A DNA stretch of 64,000 nucleotides, from NCBI RefSeq assembly GCF_026168105.1, contig NZ_LBMW01000019.1:87048-151047 (forward strand). Reading direction: 5' to 3'. The position numbers were made by a program, and so were the translations under genes. The notes under the pieces were generated by a model. The model was not told the origin of the DNA. It saw nothing but the letters and a program-made list of their open reading frames with translations, and did not search any database. Below are positions 43,141 to 51,078 of this stretch, in pieces; positions within the stretch are counted from its first letter, which is position 1; every line of letters begins with the position of its first letter. Source of the stretch: Streptomyces hygroscopicus. Its GTDB lineage: Bacteria > Actinomycetota > Actinomycetes > Streptomycetales > Streptomycetaceae.

Positions 43141-43171
43141 TTGACTTGGAGAGCGCTCCAGGTGATGGACT
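43141..43171 (+). promoter_or_regulatory. MerR-type promoter with 19-bp spacer and dyad
   Basis: TTGACT (43141-43146), a 19-base spacer and TGGACT (43166-43171). Between them ACTTGGAG-N4-CTCCAGGT (43144-43163) is an inverted repeat, with seven of eight base pairs matching. The long spacer and central dyad are the marks of promoters activated by MerR-family regulators. No merR gene is adjacent. Confidence 0.7.
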
Positions 43172-43203
43172 TTCCGGCGTTCCACGAGACCCAGGGGGTA
43201 ACC

Positions 43204-43905
43204 ATGACCGATTCTCCGGTCGCACTGATCACGGGCGGTGGCAGCGGCATAGGCGCCGCCGTGGCACGTCAACTCCTCGACGCGGGGCAGCGGGTGGCCG
43301 TCACCGGGCGCGGTGAACGGCGGCTGAGCGACCTTGCCGACGAACTCGGCCGTCCCGGGGGTCTGTTGACCATCACCGGCAGCGCGTCCGAGTACGACCA
43401 GGTCCGCGCGGCCGTCGACGCCACCCTGAAGGAGTTCGGCCGGCTCGACACGGTTGTCGCCAACGCCGGGTCCGCCACCCATGACACGGTCGCCGAGGGC
43501 GATCCGGCCGGGTGGACCGAGATGGTGCTGACGAATGTGCTCGGTCCCGCGCTGCTCATCAGGGCCTCCATCGACGCCCTCAAGGAGACCCGGGGCCGGA
43601 TCGTGCTGATCGGCAGCGTCGCAGGTTTCGTGCCCACGCCCGGCAACATCTACGGGGCGACCAAGTGGGCGGTGACCGGGCTCGCCGAGAACACCCGGCG
43701 GCAGGTCACCGAGTGGGGCGTGGGTGTGACGCTGATCGCGCCCGGCCGGGTGGAGACCCCGTTCTGGGACAGCCACGGCAGCCTCCCACCCGGTCGTCTC
43801 CTCACCGCCGACCAGCTCGCCGACTCGGTCGTCTGGGCGATCCGGCAGCCCGCGGGCGTCGACGTCAACACCGTGGTCGTACGGCCGATCGGACAGCCCA
43901 ACTGA
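43204..43905 (+). CDS. SDR family NAD(P)-dependent oxidoreductase
   Basis: A 233-residue classical short-chain dehydrogenase. TGGGSGIGAA near residue 10 binds the cofactor, VANAG near residue 83 stabilises the sheet, and the catalytic set is Ser in IGSVAG, Tyr in IYGATKWA and the Lys four residues later. The Arg residues after the first strand (VTGRGERRL) suggest NADP preference. The substrate is unknown, though MerR-controlled SDRs in streptomycetes often reduce reactive aldehydes or ketones. The ATG has AGGGGG upstream and the MerR-type promoter lies 30 bases further. It is convergent with the aldo/keto reductase gene. Confidence 0.87.
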   Translation: MTDSPVALITGGGSGIGAAVARQLLDAGQRVAVTGRGERRLSDLADELGRPGGLLTITGSASEYDQVRAAVDATLKEFGRLDTVVANAGSATHDTVAEGDPAGWTEMVLTNVLGPALLIRASIDALKETRGRIVLIGSVAGFVPTPGNIYGATKWAVTGLAENTRRQVTEWGVGVTLIAPGRVETPFWDSHGSLPPGRLLTADQLADSVVWAIRQPAGVDVNTVVVRPIGQPN

Positions 43906-44118
43906 CCGGCGCAAAAGTTTCCTTACCAAGTGCGGTACAAGGTGGACCCGTCTGCATGCCCACGTCAAACGCTGGGACGGGCGTGGTTGGTTGGCCTCAG
44001 GTGCCGAAACGCGCAGCTGTACCGCGTGCGCTGATCCCGGTCGGTTCCTGGGTCGCGAACCGCGGCGGCGCGCCCCGGATCCGCCGGCGAGGCGGTCCGG
44101 AGCGCGCCGCGGAGTCCT

Positions 44119-44955
44119 TCAGCCCATGTCGAACGTCGCCGGGTCCGGACCGATGCGACGGTCCTCGTTCAGTGCGCTGATCGCCGCCATGTCCTCCGTG
44201 TCCAGGGAGAAGTCGAAGACGTCGATGTTCTCCTTGATGCGGGACGGAGTCACGGACTTCGGGATCACGATGTTGCCGAGCTGGAGGTGCCAGCGGAGCA
44301 CGATCTGGGCCGGGGTGCGGCCGTGCTTCTGCGCGATGGCGACGATCGCCGGAACCTCCAGGAGGCCCTTGCCCTGGCCGAGGGGCGACCAGGCCTCGGT
44401 CGCGATGCCGTGCTTCTTGTGGTACTCACGCGCAGCGTGCTGCTGCAGACGCGGGTGCAGCTCGATCTGGTTGACCGCCGGGACGACGGACGTCGCGCCG
44501 AGCAGCGTCTCCAGGTGCTCGGGAAGGAAGTTGGAGAGACCGATCGCCTTGGCGCGGCCTTCGGCGCGGATCTTCTCGAAGGCCTTGTACGTCTCGACGA
44601 ACTTGCCCCGGGACGGCAGGGGCCAGTGGATCAGATACAGGTCCACGTACTCGAGGCCGAGCTTCTCCAGTGACACGTCGAAGGCGCGCAGCGTGGAGTC
44701 GTACCCCTGGTCGCTGTTCCAGAGCTTCGTGGTGATGAAGAGGTCCTGGCGGGGGATGCCGGAGGCGGCGACCGCCTTGCCCACGCCCTCCTCGTTGCCG
44801 TAGATCGCCGCTGTGTCGATGCTGCGGTACCCGGCCTCCAGGGCGGCGGCCACGGCGCTCTCGGCCTCGTCGTCCGGCACCTGCCAGACGCCGAAACCCA
44901 GCTGGGGCATCTCGACGCCATTGTTCAGGGTGATCGGGGGGACCTTGCTGCTCAC
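44119..44955 (-). CDS. Aldo/keto reductase
   Basis: A 278-residue aldo/keto reductase of the 2,5-diketo-D-gluconate reductase type. The catalytic tetrad is complete: Asp and Tyr in RSIDTAAIYGNEEG, Lys in TTKLW and His in YLIHWPLP. NADPH contacts are seen in IPKSVTPSRIKEN. It reduces aldehydes and ketones in the cytoplasm, often in detoxification. The GTG at 44955 is used because AAGGATCGAGAG precedes it and the N-terminus SSKVPPITLNNGVEMPQLGFG matches the family; the upstream ATG at 45006 adds an atypical tail. It is transcribed alone. Confidence 0.9.
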   Translation of the reverse strand: MSSKVPPITLNNGVEMPQLGFGVWQVPDDEAESAVAAALEAGYRSIDTAAIYGNEEGVGKAVAASGIPRQDLFITTKLWNSDQGYDSTLRAFDVSLEKLGLEYVDLYLIHWPLPSRGKFVETYKAFEKIRAEGRAKAIGLSNFLPEHLETLLGATSVVPAVNQIELHPRLQQHAAREYHKKHGIATEAWSPLGQGKGLLEVPAIVAIAQKHGRTPAQIVLRWHLQLGNIVIPKSVTPSRIKENIDVFDFSLDTEDMAAISALNEDRRIGPDPATFDMG

Positions 44956-45249
44956 GAGCTCTCGATCCTTCAGTCGTCGGGTGGTACTCACATCGTCAAC
45001 GATCACGGCCTGCCGTGCATTCCTGACCGGCGGTTTCCCCGCCGAATCTCGACACGGATCACAGATTGGCCGGAAATGGATCCGACCTTGTCGGTCCGGA
45101 CCATTGACCGGTTCCCGTCATCCGGCAACTCTGTATCGCGACGCCGAACGCATCAATGAACATCATGCAAGTACGTGAACGCCCTTTCCTGCCTGACCCG
45201 GCCTTGTGTCGAACCGTCCCCCACTCGCTAGGAAAGCAGGTACGCACAC

Positions 45250-45390
45250 ATGAACGAGAAGGAGCAGAAGGCCTACCCCCTGGAAGCGAGCATTCGGGAA
45301 ACATCGGAGGAAAAGGCCTGGGAGGCTCCCGCGTATCTGGTCGTGGACACCGCCCTGGAGGTCACCGCCTACGCGCTCCGCGACCACTAG
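45250..45390 (+). CDS. pqqA: PqqA-like pyrroloquinoline quinone precursor peptide
   Basis: A 46-residue peptide encoded immediately upstream of a pqqC remnant. Its C-terminal half WEAPAYLVVDTALEVTAYAL matches the PqqA pattern W-x-x-P, then E-V-T-x-Y, in which the Glu and Tyr are joined and become the PQQ cofactor. The N-terminal half is hydrophilic, as in leader peptides, and longer than in the 23-residue proteobacterial PqqA. AGGAAAGCAGG lies a little far upstream of the ATG. No pqqB, pqqE or intact pqqC and pqqD are nearby, so PQQ cannot be made from this locus alone. The gene itself looks intact. Confidence 0.7.
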   Translation: MNEKEQKAYPLEASIRETSEEKAWEAPAYLVVDTALEVTAYALRDH

Positions 45391-45407
45391 CCGGCCGGTG
45401 GTCGCAG

Positions 45408-45848
45408 ATGACCGCGCCACGCGTGCGCGACGACGGGCTCGCAGGCGCCTGGGGGACCACCGAGTTCACCGAGCGGCTGCGAGCCGTCGCCGAGGACCGC
45501 CACCACCATCGGCACCCCTTCAACCTCCGGATGCACAACGGCGAGTTGACACACGACGAGCTGCGCCACCGGGTCGCCAACCGCTTCCACTACCAGCGCC
45601 ACATTCCCGTCAAGGACGCCCTCGTCCTGGCGAAGTTCGACGATCTCGGGTGGACGAGATCGTCACCGCGCTGCAGCAACGGTTCCCGGGCGCACCCGTC
45701 GCCCTCGAACGGCACCAACGTCGGCGACTACGCGTACTACGTCGCCCGCACCCGGGCCACCAACGACTTCCACGCCCTGGGCGCCTTCCTGATCATGAAC
45801 GAGCAGCTCCGGACGACCCACCCCTCGGGACGAGGTGATCAGTCATGA
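45408..45848 (+). pseudogene. Scrambled pqqC/pqqD remnant
   Basis: The first 75 residues match the PqqC N-terminus (FTERLRAVAED, HPFNLRMHNGELTHDELRHRV, ANRFHYQRHIPVKDALVLAK), an oxidase that carries out the last PQQ step. The similarity then stops. In another frame at 45653-45712 the peptide DEIVTALQQRFPGAPVAL resembles the end of PqqD. The remaining C-terminus in the first frame (DYAYYVARTRATNDFHALG) comes from something I do not recognise. PqqC is normally about 240 residues, so most of it is missing, including the catalytic C-terminus. The open frame runs to 45848 only by chance. It starts 17 bases after the pqqA-like gene. Confidence 0.65.
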
Positions 45849-46630
45849 GCCCCACCAGAAGAACCCTGCTGGGCGCGGCACTCGGCGGCACGGCCGCGAC
45901 GGCCGTCGGCCTGCCGGTGACACCCGCAAGGGCCGCATCCTGGCAGCTGAAGTGGTCCCCGTCGGCGAGCGGCGACGGCCTCGGCGCCTTCGAGACCGTC
46001 GAGGACGACCGCGCCGACTCGCACCCGGCCGGGCATCCGCACATCTTCGCCACCGGCAACGACTGGCGCTTCAACATGCACACGGTCGACCGGGACACAT
46101 CGGCCGACCGGCAGCGCCAGGAGGTCACCGGGCTGCGCACGAGCAGCAGCAGCTACCTCGAGTGGACCGAGGGCCAGACCTGGCGGGTCACGTACTCCAT
46201 GTACATTCCGAGCTCGCTCAAGGCGACCACCACCTTCACTCACATCATGCAGATGAAGCAGCCCGGCAACGGCACCCTGCCGATCGTCGTGCAGTCCCTG
46301 AGGCGTGTGAACGGCGTGCAGACCATCGAGCTGAATCTCGCCGTCGACGACATCCTCGTCGGCCGCACCGACCTCGAGCCCCTGCACGACAAATGGACCG
46401 ACGTCGACTTCCGGATCAAGGTCGGCAACGGCACGGCGGGTTCGGTCCGCTGGATCCTCAAGAGCGGCTCGGCGACGGTCCTCGACAAGTCGAAGAGGGG
46501 AGTCGACACCTTCCTCGCCGATCGGGTGCGGCCCAAGTGGGGCATCTACCGGTCCCTGGGTGACACCTCCGGGTCCTTGCAGGACACGTATCTCCTGCTC
46601 ACCAACCTCCGTGGCTATCAACTGGCCTGA
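45845..46630 (+). CDS. Tat-exported polysaccharide lyase-like protein
   Basis: A 261-residue exported protein. The N-terminus SPTRRTLLGAALGGTAATAVGLPVTPARAA is a twin-arginine signal with an AxA cleavage site. The mature part is a beta-jelly-roll with WRVTYSMYIPSSLKATTTFTHIMQMK, WTDVDFRIKVGNG and VRPKWGIYRSLGD, the pattern of heparin lyase I-like polysaccharide lyases. The substrate could be a uronic-acid polysaccharide; the catalytic residues are not certain from sequence alone. Its ATG overlaps the end of the pqqC remnant (ATGA), which must be a result of rearrangement rather than a natural operon. Confidence 0.72.
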   Translation: MSPTRRTLLGAALGGTAATAVGLPVTPARAASWQLKWSPSASGDGLGAFETVEDDRADSHPAGHPHIFATGNDWRFNMHTVDRDTSADRQRQEVTGLRTSSSSYLEWTEGQTWRVTYSMYIPSSLKATTTFTHIMQMKQPGNGTLPIVVQSLRRVNGVQTIELNLAVDDILVGRTDLEPLHDKWTDVDFRIKVGNGTAGSVRWILKSGSATVLDKSKRGVDTFLADRVRPKWGIYRSLGDTSGSLQDTYLLLTNLRGYQLA

Positions 46631-46641
46631 AAAGCCGTCAT

Positions 46642-46812
46642 ATGCGACCTCCCACAGTGCCCGTGAGGCGGGTGGCGGCGCTCGTCGTCGCGGTTCTCGC
46701 CGTCGTCCTCGGACTCTGCCACCCCTCGGCCCTCGCGGCCCCACGACGCACGCCCCGCGCCGCCGTCTACGACGTACGTGACTACGGCGTGGCTGTCCAC
46801 GACCGACTGTGA
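46642..46812 (+). pseudogene. Signal peptide and start of a broken secreted glycan-active enzyme
   Basis: A signal peptide (VRRVAALVVAVLAVVLGLCHPSALAAP) leads into AVYDVRDYGV, which is how right-handed beta-helix enzymes such as GH28 polygalacturonases and pectate lyase-like proteins begin after cleavage. The frame then stops after ten more residues. In another frame the next bases encode CDNNGGAAAGSGKIFRV, which looks like the C-terminal end of a secreted protein. An internal deletion with loss of frame explains both. It lies directly after the lyase-like gene, so a glycan-degrading cluster has decayed here. Confidence 0.6.
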
Positions 46813-46897
46813 CAACAATGGAGGTGCGGCGGCCGGGTCCGGCAAGATCTTCCGCGTGACGATCGACCAGGCAGCCGGACGGGGCGCCGTGCCGGGC

Positions 46898-48724
46898 TCA
46901 GACCCGGTACAGCGCCTCCACCTCGTTCGCGTAGGCGTTCTCGATCGCCTTGCGCTTCAGCTTCAGCGACGGGGTGAGCAGCCCGTGTTCCTCGGTGAAC
47001 TGGTGCGCCAGGATACGGAACGTGCGGATCGACTCGGCCTGCGAGACCAGTGTGTTCGCGGCGACCACCGCGCGCCGTACCTCGGTCTCCAGGTCGGGGT
47101 CGCGCACCAGATCGGCCGGGGACAGCTGCGGTTTGCCGTGCATCTGCAGCCAGTGCTCCACGGCCTCCGACTCCAGTGTGACGAGCGCGGCGATATAGGG
47201 GCGGTCGTTGCCGACGACGATGCACTGCGCGACCAGCGGATGGTCCCGTACGCGCTCCTCCAGCAGCCCGGGGGAGACGCTCTTGCCGCCGGAGGTCACC
47301 AGGATCTCCTTCTTGCGGCCGGTGATGGTGAGGAAGCCGTCCTCGTCGAGGGAGCCCAGATCGCCGGTGGCGAGCCAGCCGTCGTGCAGGGCCTCGTCGG
47401 TGGCCTTTTTGTTGTTGAGGTAGCCCTGGAAGACCTGGCCGCCGCGCAGCCAGATCTCGCCGTCGTCCGCGATGTGCACGGTGGTGCCGGGGATGGCCTG
47501 GCCGACAGTGCCGTACCGGGTGCGCTCGGGCGGGTTCGCGGTCGCCGCCGCCGTGGACTCCGTCAGCCCGTAGCCCTCGTAGATCTGGATGCCGGCCCCC
47601 GCGAAGAACAGCCCCAGCCGGCGGTCCATCGCCGAGCCGCCGGACATCGCGTGCCGCACCCGGCCGCCCATCGCACCGCGGATCTTGGCGTACACGACCT
47701 TGTCGAAGAACTGGTGCTGCATGCGCAGGCTCGCCGACGGCCCGGGGCCGACGCCCCACGCCTTGGCCTCGATCGCGTCCGCGTACCTGACGGCGACCTC
47801 GACCGCCTTCTCGAAGGGGCCGGAGCGGCCCTCCTTCTCGGCCTTGCGGCGGGCCGCGTTGAAGACCTTCTCGAAAATGTAGGGCACCGCGAGGAAGAAC
47901 GTCGGCTTGAACGCGGCCAGGTCGGGCAACAGAGCCGCCGCGTTCAGCTGGGGCTGATGGCCCAGCTTGACCCTGCCGCGGATGGCCGCGACCTGCACCA
48001 TCCGCCCGAAGACATGGGCCAGCGGCAGGAACAGCAGGGTGACCGCCTCGTCGCCCTTCTTGGTGTGGAAGACCGGCTCATAGCGCTCCATGACCGTGTC
48101 GGCCTCGACCATGAAGTTGGCGTGCGAGAGGACGCAGCCCTTGGGGCGGCCGGTGGTTCCCGACGTGTAGATGACCGTGGCCGTCAACTCGGGAGTGACC
48201 GCGGTCCGGTGCCGGTGCACCACTTCGTCCTCGATGTGGGTTCCGGCGTCGAACAGCTCCTGCAGGGCCCCCGCGTCGAGCTGCCACAGCCGGTGCAGCT
48301 GCGGCAGGCGGTCGATGACCGTGGCGATCGTCATCGCATGGTCCTCGTGCTCCACCATCGCGGCCGAGACCTGCGCGTCGTACAGCATCCAGAAGACCTG
48401 TTCCGCCGACGAGGTGGGGTAGACGGGCACCACCTGGGCACCGATCGTCCACAACGCGAAGTCGAAGAGCGTCCACTCGTAGCGGGTACGGCACATGATC
48501 GCGATCCGGTCCCCGAACCGGATCCCCTGGGCCAGCAGCCCCTTGGCGAGCGCCATGACCTCGTCGCGGAACTCGGCGGCGGTCACATCACGCCACCGGC
48601 CGTCCTCGCCCTTGCGGCCGAGGGCGACTCGGAGCGGATCTTCCTGGGCATACTCGAAGACGACGTCGGCCAGGCCGCCCACCGGCGGCGCCGACGCCAA
48701 CGGGGGGTTGGTGAACTCGCGCAA
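46898..48724 (-). CDS. Long-chain fatty acid-CoA ligase (AMP-dependent synthetase)
   Basis: A 608-residue acyl-CoA synthetase that activates fatty acids through an acyl-adenylate. The AMP-binding signature YTSGTTGRPKGCVLSH is near residue 180, YEGYGLTESTAA near residue 395, DGWLATGDLG near residue 455 and the hinge and lysine regions are GRKKEILVTSGGKSVSP and LKLKRKAIEN. The start is TTG with AGGAGCGGGA upstream. The length is that of the FadD15-like subgroup of actinobacteria. Its upstream region holds a partial match to an iron-regulator box. It is transcribed alone. Confidence 0.9.
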   Translation of the reverse strand: MREFTNPPLASAPPVGGLADVVFEYAQEDPLRVALGRKGEDGRWRDVTAAEFRDEVMALAKGLLAQGIRFGDRIAIMCRTRYEWTLFDFALWTIGAQVVPVYPTSSAEQVFWMLYDAQVSAAMVEHEDHAMTIATVIDRLPQLHRLWQLDAGALQELFDAGTHIEDEVVHRHRTAVTPELTATVIYTSGTTGRPKGCVLSHANFMVEADTVMERYEPVFHTKKGDEAVTLLFLPLAHVFGRMVQVAAIRGRVKLGHQPQLNAAALLPDLAAFKPTFFLAVPYIFEKVFNAARRKAEKEGRSGPFEKAVEVAVRYADAIEAKAWGVGPGPSASLRMQHQFFDKVVYAKIRGAMGGRVRHAMSGGSAMDRRLGLFFAGAGIQIYEGYGLTESTAAATANPPERTRYGTVGQAIPGTTVHIADDGEIWLRGGQVFQGYLNNKKATDEALHDGWLATGDLGSLDEDGFLTITGRKKEILVTSGGKSVSPGLLEERVRDHPLVAQCIVVGNDRPYIAALVTLESEAVEHWLQMHGKPQLSPADLVRDPDLETEVRRAVVAANTLVSQAESIRTFRILAHQFTEEHGLLTPSLKLKRKAIENAYANEVEALYRV

Positions 48725-48999
48725 TCCCGCTCCTAGTGGCGCTCCGCAGCGCCGTGAAAGCTACCCCACCGCCCGGTCGGGCGGGAGGGGGCTCAAAGCT
48801 CCGGGACTCATCACAAACGCACAGGTCAGCCTAAGAAAATGCCCGCACAAGGGGAAGGGGCGGACAGAATTCCTTACGGCGGCGTAGGTTCCGGGCCCGT
48901 AATCTCCACGGAATCTGTACGACGCGATTACCGCCTGCCACGGGTACTCGCCGGTAGCTTCTGGCGTGGCGGCTGGTTCTTTCGACGCTGGTGCACAGG

Positions 49000-49863
49000 C
49001 TACCGGCGGTGCAGCCGGTCCCCGCCCGCCAGGATCGCCGCAGCCAGCGCCCGGGCCGCGTGCTCGGCCGGGCCCCGGCGCTCGCCATGGACCAGAACGA
49101 AGTCGATCTCGCCCAGCTCCGGCAGGCCCGCCCGCTCCGGCACCCGGACCAGACCCGGCGGGACCAGACCCCGCGAGTGAGCCATCACGCCGAGACCGGC
49201 GCGGGCCGCCGCGATCAGACCGTTGAGGCTGCCGCTCGTGCACGCGATGCGCCAGGCACGGCCCTGCCTGTCCAGTGCCTCCAGGGCGCGGGCGCGGGTG
49301 ATGCCCGGCGGCGGATAGACGATCAACGGCACCGGGCGGTCGGGGTCCAGGCGCAGCCGCTCCGCGCCGATCCACACCAGCCGGTCGTGCCGGACCAGTT
49401 CCCCGCGCGGGTCCTGGGGGCGCCGCTTGGCCAGCACCAGGTCGAGCCGGCCCGCCGCGAGCTGTTCGTGCAGCGTGCCCGAGAGCTCGACCGTCAGCTC
49501 CAGGTCCACCTGGGGATGCCCGTGCCGGAAGCCCTCAAGGATCTCCGGCAGCCGGGTCAGCACGAAGTCCTCCGAGGCGCCGAAGCGGAGCCGACCCCGC
49601 AGCCGCGTCCCCGTGAAGAACGCGGTGGCCTGTTCGTGCACCTCAAGGATCCGCCGTGCGAAGCCGAGCATCGCCTCGCCGTCCTCCGTCAGCTCCACGG
49701 AGTGCGTGTCCCGGGAGAAGAGCTGGCGTCCCGTCGTGTCCTCCAGGCGCCGCACGTGCTGGCTCACCGTGGACTGGCGCAGCCCGAGCCGCCGGGCGGC
49801 TCCCGTGAAGCTGAGCGTCTGGGCGACGGCGAGGAATGTGCGCAGCTGGGACGGGTCGTACAC
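49000..49863 (-). CDS. LysR family transcriptional regulator
   Basis: A 287-residue LysR-type regulator. The winged helix-turn-helix is at residues 1-60 (LRTFLAVAQTLSFTGAARRLGLRQSTVSQHVRRLE), followed by the substrate-binding-like domain with RLRFGASEDFVLTRLPEILEGF. It starts with GTG, and TAGGCT ends six bases upstream on the minus strand, indicating a leaderless mRNA. Such regulators usually control the divergent gene, here the SBF-like transporter 174 bases away. The ligand is unknown. Confidence 0.9.
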   Translation of the reverse strand: MYDPSQLRTFLAVAQTLSFTGAARRLGLRQSTVSQHVRRLEDTTGRQLFSRDTHSVELTEDGEAMLGFARRILEVHEQATAFFTGTRLRGRLRFGASEDFVLTRLPEILEGFRHGHPQVDLELTVELSGTLHEQLAAGRLDLVLAKRRPQDPRGELVRHDRLVWIGAERLRLDPDRPVPLIVYPPPGITRARALEALDRQGRAWRIACTSGSLNGLIAAARAGLGVMAHSRGLVPPGLVRVPERAGLPELGEIDFVLVHGERRGPAEHAARALAAAILAGGDRLHRR

Positions 49864-49986
49864 ACCCCCAGCCTATCGCGGAACGCGATGACAGTCAGAG
49901 CGGTGTACGGGATTCCCGATCACTGGCCCGAGGGGCACGATGGAGGCCCTGGAGAGGGCACGACCGTGCCCGGCACCGCACGGACA

Positions 49987-50020
49987 GCGAGCAAGCGAAG
50001 TAAGCGAGCAAGCGAAGCAA
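49987..50020 (+). repeat. Two 17-bp direct repeats before the transporter gene
   Basis: GCGAGCAAGCGAAGTAA (49987-50003) is followed by GCGAGCAAGCGAAGCAA (50004-50020), 17 bases before the transporter start. They could be regulator binding sites or simple tandem duplication. Confidence 0.7.
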
Positions 50021-50037
50021 GGAAGTAGTGGAGCACA

Positions 50038-51078
50038 GTGGAACGCCTGCGATGGCCGCGTTGGATGCCCGTCGACCCGTACATCCTCCTGCTGCTGGGG
50101 ACCGTGGGGCTCGCGGCCCTGATCCCGGCGCAGGGCGTGGCCGCCCACGTCGCCTCGGGCGCCTCCACGGCCGCGATCGCCTTCCTCTTCTTCCTTTACG
50201 GGGCCCGGCTCTCCACCCATGAGGCGCTGGCGGGACTCAGGCACTGGAGACTCCATGTCACCGTGCTGGCCTGCACGTTCGTGATCTTCCCGCTGCTCGG
50301 CCTCGCCGCCCGGGGCCTGGTGCCGGTGCTGCTGACCCACGACCTCTACACCGGTCTCCTCTTCCTCACGCTCGTCCCGTCGACCATCCAGTCCTCGATC
50401 GCCTTCACCTCGATCGCGCGCGGCAATGTGCCCGCCGCGATCTGCGCGGGCTCGTTCTCCTCGCTGGCGGGCATCGTCATCACCCCGGTGCTGGCGGCGG
50501 CCCTGCTCGGCAACAGCGGCGGCGGCTTCTCCGCGGACTCGCTCATCAAGATCGTGCTCCAGCTGCTGGTGCCGTTCCTCGCCGGGCAGGTGCTGCGCCG
50601 CTGGATCGGGGGCTTCATCACCCGGCACAGGAAGGTCCTCGGGCTCGTCGACCGCGGCTCGATCCTGCTGGTCGTCTACACCGCGTTCAGCGAGGGCATG
50701 GTCCAGGGCATCTGGCACCGGGTGAGCCCGCTCCGGCTGGGCGGACTCCTGGTCGTCGAGGCGGCTTTGCTCGCCGTGATGCTGGCCCTGACCTGGTACG
50801 GCGGCCGGGCCCTGGGCTTCGGCCGGGAGGACCGGATCGCGATCCAGTTCGCCGGGTCGAAGAAGTCCCTGGCCTCCGGACTGCCCATGGCGAGCGTCCT
50901 GTTCGGCGCCCATGCCTCGCTGGCGGTGCTGCCGCTGATGCTCTTCCACCAGATGCAGCTCATGGTCTGCGCGGTGATCGCCAAGCGCCGTTCCCACGAC
51001 GCTCGGCGGCCGGCCGTCAGCCCCGGGTCAGCCGCAGCGTCACAAACCGCGGTCGGTACAGCGACACGTTCCGACTGA
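50038..51078 (+). CDS. Bile acid:sodium symporter-like transporter (SBF-like)
   Basis: A 346-residue membrane protein with about ten transmembrane helices, fitting the SBF-like family related to ArsB/Acr3 and bile acid symporters. Marked segments are IAFLFFLYGARLSTHEALAGLRHWRLH, SSIAFTSIARGNVPAAICAGSFSSLAGI and FAGSKKSLASGLPMASVLF, the last being the conserved crossover region. The substrate is unknown. It starts with GTG after GTGGAGCACA. The last 25 residues (ARRPAVSPGSAAASQ and onward) are unrelated to the family and read over the end of the convergent DUF4185 gene. The divergent LysR gene is its likely regulator. Confidence 0.87.
   Translation: MERLRWPRWMPVDPYILLLLGTVGLAALIPAQGVAAHVASGASTAAIAFLFFLYGARLSTHEALAGLRHWRLHVTVLACTFVIFPLLGLAARGLVPVLLTHDLYTGLLFLTLVPSTIQSSIAFTSIARGNVPAAICAGSFSSLAGIVITPVLAAALLGNSGGGFSADSLIKIVLQLLVPFLAGQVLRRWIGGFITRHRKVLGLVDRGSILLVVYTAFSEGMVQGIWHRVSPLRLGGLLVVEAALLAVMLALTWYGGRALGFGREDRIAIQFAGSKKSLASGLPMASVLFGAHASLAVLPLMLFHQMQLMVCAVIAKRRSHDARRPAVSPGSAAASQTAVGTATRSD

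Noticed and set aside
46778..48736. Plus-strand frame of 652 codons opposite the acyl-CoA ligase
   Set aside because: Antisense to a complete ligase; only its first 25 codons may belong to a broken secreted-enzyme gene.
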